The translations under genes were made by a program, and so were the position numbers. From Sphingomonadaceae bacterium (GTDB taxonomy: Bacteria; Pseudomonadota; Alphaproteobacteria; Sphingomonadales; Sphingomonadaceae): a DNA stretch of 64,000 bases. Positions within the stretch are counted from its first letter, which is position 1. Every line of letters starts with the position of its first letter. The notes beneath the pieces were generated by a model. The model did no database searches. It was not told the origin of the DNA and was given only the letters and a program-made list of their open reading frames with translations. The DNA is taken from the NCBI GenBank assembly GCA_947463325.1, contig CANHQT010000002.1:1-64000 (forward strand). Reading direction: 5' to 3'. Shown here piece by piece: positions 9,830 to 18,695 of this stretch.

Positions 9830-11125
9830 ATGACTTTGGCAGGCGACACCGTCGAAGGTGGCCCTGCGCCAAAGGGGGGGAGGGCAGCGCAAGCCTGGTA
9901 CGGGCTCGCGCTGCTCTCGCTTGTCAGCTTCTTCAACTATCTCGACCGCATGGTCGTCGCCGTCCTGATCGAACCGATCAAGCTCGACCTCGACCTGTCG
10001 GACACGCAAATGGGCCTGGTCGGCGGATTGGCCTTCGCCCTCTTCTATTCCATCTGCGGTTTGCCATTGGCCCGCCTTGCTGACCGGACGAACCGGGTGA
10101 ACCTCCTGTCCGTCTGTCTGGCAGGCTGGAGCCTCGCGACGGCGGCAACCGGCTATGCCGCCAGCTTCTGGCAGTTGTTTGCCGCGCGAGTGGCCGTCGG
10201 CGTGGGGGAAGCAGGGTGCGTGCCGACGTCACATTCCATGATCGGGGACATGTTCCCGCCGGCAAAGCGCACCCTGGCGGTGGGCATCTTTCAGGCTGGC
10301 GGTCTGCTGGGCCTCAGCGCGGGCATGGCGGTCGCCGGATGGCTTGCGGAAATCTGGGGGTGGCGACAGGCCATCATTGTCGTCGGTCTCAGCGGCATTC
10401 CGCTCGCCCTGCTGTTCTGGCTGACTGTCCGCGAGCCGGTGCGTGGCACAGTGACCATCGGCGAGAGCGAGCGGGAGCCATGGTCGGAAGCGCTGGCCGC
10501 GCTGCTTGCACGCCCCGCATTGCGCAATGTCGTGCTCGGTCTCTCGATCGGGGCCTTTGCCACTTATGGCACCGGTCAGTGGGCAGCCGCCTTCTTCATG
10601 CGCAGCCATGGCCTCACTGTCGCCGAAGCGGGCGTCTATGGCGCGATCATCGCGGGCGGCAGCGCGGTGCTGGGGACATTGTGCTCAGGGCTAGTGATGA
10701 TGGCGTTGCGCCCGCGCGATATCCGCTGGGAAACCTGGCTGCCCGCCATCTGCTACGCGATCTGCACGCCGCTGTTCGTGCTGATGTTCCTCGCCGACAC
10801 GCTGGTTGTGGCGCTTGCCTGCCAATTCGTCGGCACTTTCCTCGGTGCGATCGGCGGCACGGTCGCCATCGCCTCGATCCAGAGCTTTGCAGAGCCGCAC
10901 CGCAGGGCCACTGCCGTCGCGCTGATGGTGATGCTGTCTTCGCTGATCGGTCTCGGCCTCGGCCCGCTCGCCGTCGGCATGATCAGTGATGCGCTGACCC
11001 CGCTGCATGGTGCCGATGCCCTGGGCACCGCGCTTGCCATAGCCTCAGCCTTCCTCGGCGTCGCTGCCGTGCTGTTCGCCATCGCATCGCGCTCGGCGCA
11101 ACTGAGTGCCGCCGAGCCGGCCTGA
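9830..11125 (+). CDS. MFS transporter
   Basis: Multiple TM segments; NYLDRMVVAVLIEPIKLDLDLSDTQMGLVGGLAFALFY. Confidence 0.92.
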   Translation: MTLAGDTVEGGPAPKGGRAAQAWYGLALLSLVSFFNYLDRMVVAVLIEPIKLDLDLSDTQMGLVGGLAFALFYSICGLPLARLADRTNRVNLLSVCLAGWSLATAATGYAASFWQLFAARVAVGVGEAGCVPTSHSMIGDMFPPAKRTLAVGIFQAGGLLGLSAGMAVAGWLAEIWGWRQAIIVVGLSGIPLALLFWLTVREPVRGTVTIGESEREPWSEALAALLARPALRNVVLGLSIGAFATYGTGQWAAAFFMRSHGLTVAEAGVYGAIIAGGSAVLGTLCSGLVMMALRPRDIRWETWLPAICYAICTPLFVLMFLADTLVVALACQFVGTFLGAIGGTVAIASIQSFAEPHRRATAVALMVMLSSLIGLGLGPLAVGMISDALTPLHGADALGTALAIASAFLGVAAVLFAIASRSAQLSAAEPA

Positions 11126-11127
11126 CT

Positions 11128-12006
11128 TCAGATCGGGTTTCGTGCAAACCAGTCGGTTAGCAGGGCATTGACCTCATCAGGTTTCTCGGCGTGCACGAAA
11201 TGGCCAGCGCCGGCGATTGTGCGCACCTCCATTCCGGCCGGAAAATCTTGGGCCTGCATAGCCGCAGCGAAGACCCCCGACGCAATGCACCCGTCGTCGG
11301 CGCCGCAGATGCCGAGCGTGGGCACCACCACAGGCGCAGCGAACAGGGCAGCCGATGCCGTCCCTGCTGGAGAGACCGTGTCAAACGCCTGCCGGTAATA
11401 CTCCAGCGCCGCCCGGGCGACGCCCGGCCTTGCTAGGGCGGCCCGGGCCGGGGCGCTCGCGGCCCCGGCTTCGGCCCAGGTCGGCGACCACAGCTGCCAG
11501 CGCTCCGCGATCCACGCCCCGTTATCAGCGACGATAGCCTCTTCGAAACCGGGCTGGAGAAAATCGAGGATATAGGCGGATCGCGCCTGCTGCTCGGCAT
11601 CGACGGCATAGTGCTCGGCGAACCGCACCGGGTGCGGCACGGCGATGACGCTCAGCGACGCCAGCCGGTCGGGCGCGAGGCCGGCAGTGGCAAAGGCGAT
11701 ATTCGCGCCCCAGTCATGCCCCACCAGATGCACCTTGTCCGCACCGAGCTGGTCGATCCACGCCACCACATCCTCGGCCATCCGGACGGCGTGATAATCG
11801 CCGTCCGCCGGTTGCGATTCCGTCGCATAGCCGCGCATTGACGGTGCAATCACGCGAAAGCCCGCGGCCGCCAGCGCGATGAGCTGGGCAACGAAGGTTT
11901 CGTTTGTATCCGGAAATCCGTGGAGCAGCAGCGCCACCGGCCCCTCTCCGGCGACGCGCGCCGGAAAGGTCAGATCCCCGTTGGAAAGCGTGATGGCACC
12001 GATCAT
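11128..12006 (-). CDS. alpha/beta hydrolase (epoxide hydrolase-like)
   Basis: LLHGFPDTNETF, VGHDWGANIAF, GHFVHAEKP; start at MIGAITLSNGDLTF. Confidence 0.9.
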   Translation of the reverse strand: MIGAITLSNGDLTFPARVAGEGPVALLLHGFPDTNETFVAQLIALAAAGFRVIAPSMRGYATESQPADGDYHAVRMAEDVVAWIDQLGADKVHLVGHDWGANIAFATAGLAPDRLASLSVIAVPHPVRFAEHYAVDAEQQARSAYILDFLQPGFEEAIVADNGAWIAERWQLWSPTWAEAGAASAPARAALARPGVARAALEYYRQAFDTVSPAGTASAALFAAPVVVPTLGICGADDGCIASGVFAAAMQAQDFPAGMEVRTIAGAGHFVHAEKPDEVNALLTDWFARNPI

Positions 12007-13037
12007 GAAATCCGCGCGTCGCTCCAGGGATCGATCATGATCTTGGCATGGCTTTCCGGGTCCTCGAGCGCGGCAAAGGCCTGCTGGATCCCCTCGAGTC
12101 CGACCCTGCCGGTTACCAGTGGCCGCCAGTCGAGCTTGCCCCCCGCAATCGCGTCGAGCGCCTCGGCAAACTCCTCCGGCGTGTAGTAGAGGACGAACTG
12201 GACCGACAATTCCTTGGATATCGCCAGCATCGGGATGAAATGGTCCTCGCCCTGCGGGATGCCGGCCATGACGATCTGCGAACCCGCCGGCGTGCGCGCG
12301 ACCGTATCGGCAAACACGCCCTTCACCCCGGTGCAGTCGAAAATGATCGCCGGCACATGCGCGGCAAGGCGCTCGAATGGCGATACTTCCTTGGGATGCA
12401 CCGCTTCCGTTGCCCCCATCTCGAGCGCGAGTGCGCGCCGCTTGGGCGAGAAATCCGATGCAATGATGCTGGTGACGTCGCGCATCTTCAGCACCGCCGC
12501 GATCGCGAGGCCAATCGGCCCGCAACCCAGGATCACGCAGGGCATGTCCGCATCGCCCAGCCGCGACTTGGCAACGGCATGGACGGCGATGCCGAGCGGC
12601 TCGACCAGCGCAGCCGCTTCGTCCGGGACCTCGTCCGGCACCTTCAGCAACAGCGCCTCGCTGCCCAGGAAATATTCGGCATAGGCGCCGTCGACCGCCG
12701 GATTGGCACCGATCGGGATCGGCACGCCGTCACGCAGCAGGAAGGGGACTGACACCACCCTGTCGCCGATGGCGAACCGGCCCACCGTGTCCGGTCCCGC
12801 CACTGCCACTTCACCCACATATTCATGGCCCAGCACCAGCCCGCCGGACATGTCCTGCGGCGGCGCGCCCATCTCCTCGGCCATGCGGGCGATCTCGGCG
12901 GCATGTTTGAACAGGTGCAGGTCGGACCCGCAAATCCCGCACAGTCGCGTCTTGAGGAGCAGTTCTCCCGCGCCCGGTACCGGCATGGGCCGGTCCTCGA
13001 CTGTGAACTGCTGCGCGCGAAGGACGGCCGATCGCAT
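12003..13037 (-). CDS. zinc-dependent alcohol dehydrogenase
   Basis: MDR family: CGICGSDLHLFKHA, GGLVLGHEYVGEV, ILGCGPIGLAIAAV. Confidence 0.92.
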   Translation of the reverse strand: MRSAVLRAQQFTVEDRPMPVPGAGELLLKTRLCGICGSDLHLFKHAAEIARMAEEMGAPPQDMSGGLVLGHEYVGEVAVAGPDTVGRFAIGDRVVSVPFLLRDGVPIPIGANPAVDGAYAEYFLGSEALLLKVPDEVPDEAAALVEPLGIAVHAVAKSRLGDADMPCVILGCGPIGLAIAAVLKMRDVTSIIASDFSPKRRALALEMGATEAVHPKEVSPFERLAAHVPAIIFDCTGVKGVFADTVARTPAGSQIVMAGIPQGEDHFIPMLAISKELSVQFVLYYTPEEFAEALDAIAGGKLDWRPLVTGRVGLEGIQQAFAALEDPESHAKIMIDPWSDARIS

Positions 13038-13043
13038 GTCCGC

Positions 13044-13589
13044 TCAGGCCCCGACGATGATCAGTTTCGACCGGTCGAGTCCCATCGCGTCGCAATAGCC
13101 GGCATAGATGTCGAGCGCCGCGCGCGCGTCATAGACAGAGACGATTTGCCCTTCGCCATCGACATTGATGTTGGCGCCGTAGATCGCGAACCAGGCGATG
13201 GTGTCGCCTTCCTGATCCGCGGGGGTGCACAGCGTGTGCAGCGATCCCGCAGGCTCGAAAAGGTAGGACCCCGGCGAATTCACCGCCTCGGGCGTCTCTT
13301 CGTAGAACCACTGCCCCTGCAGCGTCACCGCGAACACCATGCCCGTATGATAATGTTTGATGACCTTGTGCCCCGGCGGAATGCGGGACTTGGAAATCCA
13401 CAGGCCCTGCGTCAGGTCGACGTGCAGCAGCTGCAACGCGCTGCCGTCTCCGGCCTCGAGCCAGGGCAGGTCGTCGGCACCGACATGCATTGTGTCCTGG
13501 TCCGACGTTGTCGGCACGATCGGGCGCGCCATCATCCGCGCCACGAATTCGGCAAGCGCGGGCGGGATCTGCGGATCTTGGTCGGCCAT
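13044..13589 (-). CDS. cupin protein resembling the 2,4'-dihydroxyacetophenone dioxygenase family
   Basis: Cupin-like PPGHKVIKHYHTGMVFAVTLQGQWFYEE ... PAGSLHTL. Confidence 0.65.
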   Translation of the reverse strand: MADQDPQIPPALAEFVARMMARPIVPTTSDQDTMHVGADDLPWLEAGDGSALQLLHVDLTQGLWISKSRIPPGHKVIKHYHTGMVFAVTLQGQWFYEETPEAVNSPGSYLFEPAGSLHTLCTPADQEGDTIAWFAIYGANINVDGEGQIVSVYDARAALDIYAGYCDAMGLDRSKLIIVGA

Positions 13590-13605
13590 TAGTCAGTCTC
13601 CCGGC

Positions 13606-14445
13606 TCAGGCCAGCGCGGCCGCGACATGCGAATAATGCCCCCGTGCCTGCTCGAATTCCTCAGGCAGGCCGACCTTCGCCGGATTGTACCAGGGCATGT
13701 AGGTGTTGAGCACGCGCGGCAGGCCGAGCGACAGGTAACGGCGGTTGAACGCCTTGCGCTCAGCGGCCAGCTCCGGCGTGTCGTAGCGCGCGAACAGCTC
13801 GGTCTGCGGCGCCTTGAGCACCGCCTTGAACCGGTTCACCCAGCCCATGTAATGGCCCTGCGCCCACAGGCTCTTGCGCACGCGGTAGAACCAGTTGCCC
13901 GCGACATGATCATAGACGTCGAAGGCGACGCAGCGATGCTCCAGCTCCTCCATGACATGCCATTTGGCAAGGTCGGCGAGCGGGCTGTCGGTGCGGTCGT
14001 AGAGCCCGACCTCGAGTTGCGCGCGCGCCATCGCGCTGGTCATCGATTCGAACCCCTCGGCATAGGCGAGGTTGAATGCCAGCGGCTTGCTGCGCGTGAA
14101 TTCCTTCAGCTCGGCATCGAGCTCGGCCTCCAGCGGGCGGAGCGCCTCATAGTCGGGGTGCAGCGCGCGGATGAGATCGTTGGCCTTCGCATGCTGTTTG
14201 AAATGCTCGCCCTCCTGCGCGCAGAACCGCTTGAGCTCTTCCTTGAGCTGGAGGTCCCGGATCTCGGGCAGGGCATCGCGCATGGTGCGGATGAGGTAGG
14301 GCTCCAGATAGGGGAGCATGATCCACGCGCCGAGGAAAGTGAACGACATCTCTGGGTCGTTCTTGACGAACACCAGTTCCATGTCCGGCGTGAAGGCGAA
14401 ATCCAGCCGCCTCACTACCATCCGTTCCTTGGCCGATGCCTGCAT
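13606..14445 (-). CDS. metal-dependent hydrolase (PF10118-like)
   Basis: RRLDFAFTPDMELVFVKNDPEMSFTFLG ... WHVMEELEHRCVAFDVYDHV, matching remembered family features. Confidence 0.75.
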   Translation of the reverse strand: MQASAKERMVVRRLDFAFTPDMELVFVKNDPEMSFTFLGAWIMLPYLEPYLIRTMRDALPEIRDLQLKEELKRFCAQEGEHFKQHAKANDLIRALHPDYEALRPLEAELDAELKEFTRSKPLAFNLAYAEGFESMTSAMARAQLEVGLYDRTDSPLADLAKWHVMEELEHRCVAFDVYDHVAGNWFYRVRKSLWAQGHYMGWVNRFKAVLKAPQTELFARYDTPELAAERKAFNRRYLSLGLPRVLNTYMPWYNPAKVGLPEEFEQARGHYSHVAAALA

Positions 14446-14468
14446 GACTCTGTCTCCCCGCGCGCAGA

Positions 14469-14484
14469 CTAAACAAGTGTTCAG
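14469..14484. promoter_or_regulatory. putative TetR operator site E (CTAAACAAGTGTTCAG)
   Basis: Palindrome match 24 nt upstream of the PF10118-like gene start. Confidence 0.65.
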
Positions 14485-14730
14485 TTGAGTGCAAGCACGA
14501 GATTTTGGTCAAGCGGGAATTGCTTGAGGCCCTTGCGATTTTGCCGGGTGTTAGCCTGTTCGCGAGCGTCACTGCGGTGTCAGTTTGTACTCGACTTCCC
14601 CCGTGCGCCAAGCATTGCTGTCTTTGCGCCGGAGCAGGTGAATCGCTCGCTGGCGCTGCCCTGACTTACCCAAGGTCGGGGCTGTGGGTGGTGGGACCGG
14701 CATGGTGCCGGTTCTCACAGGAGACCACCC

Positions 14731-14997
14731 ATGACCAAGACCACGAAGCCCGCGGCCAAAACGGCCGACAAACCCGCTGCAATCGACGCTCCGGTTGTGC
14801 CCGCGCGCACGACCAAGACCGACCAGCTCCTGGCGCTGCTGCGCAAGCCCGAGGGCGCGAGCGTCGAGGAGATGAGCGAGGCGCTGGGTTGGCTTTCGCA
14901 TACCACGAGGGCGGCGCTCACCGGCCTCAGGAAGAAGGGCCATGCGATTACACGCGACAAGGTGGGGAGCGTCACTGTCTACCGGATCGCGGCATGA
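14731..14997 (+). CDS. DUF3489-like small protein (HTH-like)
   Basis: TKTDQLLALLRKPEGASVEEMSEALGWLSHTTRAALTGLRKKGHAITRDK; next to DUF2924 and recombinase genes. Confidence 0.8.
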   Translation: MTKTTKPAAKTADKPAAIDAPVVPARTTKTDQLLALLRKPEGASVEEMSEALGWLSHTTRAALTGLRKKGHAITRDKVGSVTVYRIAA

Positions 14998-15416
14998 TGA
15001 TCGAGAATGAGGTGGCGGCGATTGCTCGGCTTTCGGGGCCGGCGATCATCGCGGCATGGGAGCAGGCGCACGGCGCGCCTGCTCCCAACGTGCCCCCGAG
15101 CATGCTTGCCCGAGCCCTGACATGGCAGATGCAGGCCCGCGCGCATGGCGGCCTCGAGAAACGGGTGGAGCGGCACCTCGACCGGCTGGTTCAGGCGAGC
15201 GAGGAGGCATTGCGCAATCCCCAGCCGGTGCCCGATGCACCGGCGGCAGGGACCCGCTTCCTGCGCGAGTGGGGCGGCAGGGTCCATCACGTCGAGCTGC
15301 TCCCTAACGGGCGCTATGCCTATGCGGCGCGCGAATGGCGCTCGCTCAGCGTCATCGCCAAGCACATCACGGGCGCGCACTGGTCGGGACCGCGTTTCTT
15401 CGGGGTCGCGACATGA
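14994..15416 (+). CDS. DUF2924-like protein
   Basis: Start at MMIENEVAAIARL; GTRFLREWGGRVHHVELLPNGRYAYAAREWRSLSVIAKHITGAHWSGPRFFG; overlaps the neighbouring stop and start codons. Confidence 0.82.
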   Translation: MMIENEVAAIARLSGPAIIAAWEQAHGAPAPNVPPSMLARALTWQMQARAHGGLEKRVERHLDRLVQASEEALRNPQPVPDAPAAGTRFLREWGGRVHHVELLPNGRYAYAAREWRSLSVIAKHITGAHWSGPRFFGVAT

Positions 15417-17083
15417 GCGTGCAGCGGCGCTGTGCCATCTACACACGCAAGTCCACCGAGGAGGGCCTCGACATGGCCTTCAACAGCCTTGATGCCCAGC
15501 GCGAGGCGTGCGAGGCCTATATCCGTAGCCAGCGCTCGGAAGGCTGGCTCCTGCTGCCGGCCTCCTATGATGATGGAGGTTTCTCGGGCGGCAGCATGGA
15601 GCGGCCATCGCTCAAGCGCCTGCTGGCTGACGTCGAGGCCGGCAAGGTTGACGTGATCGTCGTCTACAAGGTCGACAGGCTGACGCGCAGCCTCCCGGAC
15701 TTCGCCCGCATCGTGGACATACTCGACAAGGCGGGCGCCTCGTTCGTGAGCGTCACGCAGGCCTTCAACACCACCACCAGCATGGGGCGGCTGACGCTCA
15801 ATGTGCTGCTCAGCTTCGCGCAGTTCGAGCGCGAGGTGATCGCCGAGCGCGTCCGCGACAAGATAGCCCAGTCCAAGGCGCGAGGCATGTGGATGGGAGG
15901 GCCGGTGCCATTGGGCTACGAGGTAAAGGACAGGAAGCTCGTGCCCTTGGCAGGCGAGGCCGAGACGGTGCGGCGCATCTTCAGCCTCTATCTCGAGCTT
16001 CCTTCCGTGCGTGCGCTCAAGGAGCGGCTCGACGCCGAGGGCATCGTCACCAAGGTCCAGAAGTGCAAGGACGGCACCACCGGTGGTGCACTGTTCGGGA
16101 GAGGAGGGCTCTACCATCTCCTCTCCAATCCGGTGGTCATCGGCAAGGTCAGGCACAAGGGCAAGCTCTACGAGGGTGAGCATGAGCCGATCATCGATCC
16201 GTCCTTGTGGGATGCCGTGCAGCAGCGCCTCGCCGCGAACGGCGTGGAGCGCCGGACGCGCTCCGGAGAGCAGCCTGCACTGCTGACCAGCATGCTGCGT
16301 GACCATGTCGGAAGGCCGATGTCACCGACGCACAGCTGCAAGGGCACGCGGCGGTACGCCTACTATGCCTCGTCGACCGCGAGGGAGGTGAGCGATGGCG
16401 TGGCGCAGGCCGACAGCGTGCCGGCAGTGCGTGTGGCGAGGGCAGCAGCCGACGATGCTGTTGCCCATGCGCTGAAGGATTTGTTTGCGCGCGATGCCGT
16501 GCTGGCGCTCCTCGAACCCCTGCGCCTCGACCTCGCCCAGATCGAACGTGCGCTTGCCATGGCCGACGAGCTGTCCCTCCATGCCGGAACCCGTGCAGGC
16601 ATGCCGCTGCGGGACCTCCTCCGGAAGCTCGACTTTGCGATGGCGGTGGGTCCTGACCGCGTGACGGCGACGATCGACCGGCAGCGGTTGCTCGGCCTGT
16701 TGCTTGGGCGTTCTGCTGACGAGAAGAGCGAGTCGGAACCCGTGGCTATCTCTGTACCCCTCGAACTCAAGCGCAAGGGCAGGGCGACACGGTTGGTGCT
16801 TGCAGCTCATGCGAAGCCGTCAGCCAAGCCCGACCCGCGGCTCGTCCGGCTGCTGGTGAATGCCGAGCGCGAGCGGCGGGCGATGTTTGCCCAAGGGGCA
16901 GAACGACCATCCGCGCACCAGGTAAGGCTGGCGAGGCTTGCCTTTCTTGCGCCCGACATCACCGCGGCCATTCTCGAGGGACGACAGCCGGGGCACCTTA
17001 CTAGCCGCGCGCTGCTGAAGATGCCGGATTTGCCGATGGACTGGCTTGAGCAGGGTAGGGTGCTCGGGATGCGGACGACCTAG
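15413..17083 (+). CDS. serine site-specific recombinase (large)
   Basis: CAIYTRKSTEEGLDMAFNSLDAQREACEAYI, VYKVDRLTRSLPDFARIVDIL, FAQFEREVIAERVRDKIA, plus Recombinase domain. Confidence 0.93.
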   Translation: MSVQRRCAIYTRKSTEEGLDMAFNSLDAQREACEAYIRSQRSEGWLLLPASYDDGGFSGGSMERPSLKRLLADVEAGKVDVIVVYKVDRLTRSLPDFARIVDILDKAGASFVSVTQAFNTTTSMGRLTLNVLLSFAQFEREVIAERVRDKIAQSKARGMWMGGPVPLGYEVKDRKLVPLAGEAETVRRIFSLYLELPSVRALKERLDAEGIVTKVQKCKDGTTGGALFGRGGLYHLLSNPVVIGKVRHKGKLYEGEHEPIIDPSLWDAVQQRLAANGVERRTRSGEQPALLTSMLRDHVGRPMSPTHSCKGTRRYAYYASSTAREVSDGVAQADSVPAVRVARAAADDAVAHALKDLFARDAVLALLEPLRLDLAQIERALAMADELSLHAGTRAGMPLRDLLRKLDFAMAVGPDRVTATIDRQRLLGLLLGRSADEKSESEPVAISVPLELKRKGRATRLVLAAHAKPSAKPDPRLVRLLVNAERERRAMFAQGAERPSAHQVRLARLAFLAPDITAAILEGRQPGHLTSRALLKMPDLPMDWLEQGRVLGMRTT

Positions 17084-17142
17084 CCTTCATATCGTTCATT
17101 CAGTTTGCTGCTCATCCGCCCGTGGTAAGTTGCCTGTCGCTT

Positions 17143-17466
17143 TCAACTCGGCGGGGCTGAGAGTGATGGGCTGGAGGTGAGCAGTTCGCCTTTGCGGGGT
17201 TGCAATCGTACCAACATGGCGCGTGCAAGATGGGGCGGAATGCGATGATGCATCGACCACAGGTCGGCAGCGTGGTAGTCGCGCAGGCGGCTGGTGCTGC
17301 CGCAGGGACAGGGCCAATGCCCTCTCGGTCGAGCCAGCCTCAATATCCGCAGGTAATAGATTATGTCCTTGCGCCGGTTCGCAATGCCGAGAGCATCGGC
17401 ATAGGCCTCCTCCATGCCCGCCGGCCTTGATCGCGCCAAGGTTCGCACGCTCATCGAAAATGCCAA
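17143..17466 (-). pseudogene. probable remnant of a SEC-C zinc-motif protein
   Basis: RGHWPCPCGSTSRLRDYHAADLWSMHHRIPP resembles a SEC-C tail, but the second half of the Cys/His motif is degraded and the N-terminus is short. Confidence 0.4.
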
Positions 17467-17717
17467 TACCCTTGGCTTTGCAGAAAAGTCGGTTGAGTAA
17501 GCAAGCTAACTTTCCTCACATGCAATTAAATTTGCTGCACTGAGGCCAAGTTAATGGGCACCAGAGACAGCTTGAATACCATTGCAAATTTGAGGTCGAC
17601 GTGGCCGCATATCTGGCCACGAATTTCGTGGTTTAGTACCAAAATCGCGCAGGAGTCGGTCCGTTTGCCGAGCATGGTCAGGGCAAAGGCACTTGGTACA
17701 AATGGCGAAACGGCGGC

Positions 17718-17794
17718 TGGCGCACCCAAGAGGATTCGAACCTCTGGCCTTTGCCTTCGGAGGGCAACGCTCTATCCAGCTGAGCTATGGGTGC
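17718..17794 (-). tRNA. tRNA-Arg(CCG), intact copy with encoded CCA
   Basis: Folded by eye: GCACCCA TA GCTC AGCTGGATA GAGC G TTGCC CTCCGAA GGCAA AGGCC AGAGG TTCGAAT CCTCT TGGGTGC G CCA (77 nt). Confidence 0.95.
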
Positions 17795-17905
17795 TTGGGC
17801 GTTTCAGCCTGCGGGTGGAGCCTCTAGCAGTTGATGGGTTGAGCGCAAAGCCTATATGCGCGCACCGGCGCGGTCACCGCGTTTGATGGGAAGGGCAATC
17901 GATGG
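17726..17905. repeat. left copy of 180-bp imperfect direct repeat (tRNA-Arg plus 5' flank of the amidase gene)
   Basis: Aligned to 21565-21744 with 6 mismatches and no gaps. Confidence 0.93.
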
Positions 17906-18140
17906 ACAGCCCTGGAATAAGAAAATTGTTATAACTGGCATGGCTAGCACCAAAAATTTTATCGTTCGCGTTTAAATCTTTCTAAAAAAGTATATCGCTT
18001 CAACCACCGTATACGACAGTATATCCAACAGAACTTTCAAAATGATAACAAAATTGTTTAACATTTAAAAAGATTATACTTTCCTTAAATAACCCTATCA
18101 ATAAATATTGATTATTTATCGATAAATAGAAGTAATTTAT

Positions 18141-18692
18141 TCACTTCAAAACCATAAATCGCCCTATCTCAATTTCATCGTCTAAACAAGAAGCGACTTC
18201 ATCTTTCAACTCTAAAAATGCCTGCGATGGCTTTATGAAATTCCTCTTAAAATATCCTTCCTCAAGTTTCCTAGTGACGAAATGGCACTCCGCCGAAAAT
18301 GCATTCTTATCAATCTTTAAAGCGAAGCTCAAATGTTTTACTGCTAAATCGATATCAGATATCTTTGCTTTCTTAATGATATCCTTACTCAATAGCGCGA
18401 CAGCTTGCAGAAAATGAAGCTCTGCATCAGTTGGGTAACTTGACAGGCCTCTAGAAAGAATATTTAGGGCAGCATCAGTCAATTCATCATCTAGATACAA
18501 TATCACTAGGGCCGATATTGATCTAGCATCATCGATAAACTTCTCGGCATTTGCCTTTATAGTTAGCCTCTCACTGAGCGATAAGGCAGACACATCGGTA
18601 CGCAAGTTGAGCTGCGTTACACCTCCGCAATATTCACACTTTTGAATGCGTCCTGTGTGTTGCAGTTGTGCTCCGCAGCTCAAACAGTGCAT
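18141..18692 (-). CDS. zinc-ribbon protein with helical/TPR-like C-terminal region
   Basis: MHCLSCGAQLQHTGRIQKCEYCGG (CxxC-N12-CxxC) followed by helical repeats; last gene of a four-gene operon. Confidence 0.75.
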   Translation of the reverse strand: MHCLSCGAQLQHTGRIQKCEYCGGVTQLNLRTDVSALSLSERLTIKANAEKFIDDARSISALVILYLDDELTDAALNILSRGLSSYPTDAELHFLQAVALLSKDIIKKAKISDIDLAVKHLSFALKIDKNAFSAECHFVTRKLEEGYFKRNFIKPSQAFLELKDEVASCLDDEIEIGRFMVLK

Positions 18693-18695
18693 GGC

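Noticed and set aside
8808-9872. Long ORF antisense to the TonB receptor (354 aa), and similar long antisense ORFs such as 3272-4219, 31803-33551, 36332-37537 and 59169-60221
   Set aside because: High-GC shadow ORFs, rich in Arg/His/Ala, with no recognisable domains and lying opposite well-supported genes.
17554-17886. 110-aa plus-strand ORF ending [29 protein letters not shown]..., and its near-copy at 21447-21725
   Set aside because: The shared C-terminal sequence is antisense translation of the duplicated tRNA-Arg and flank, not a protein family.
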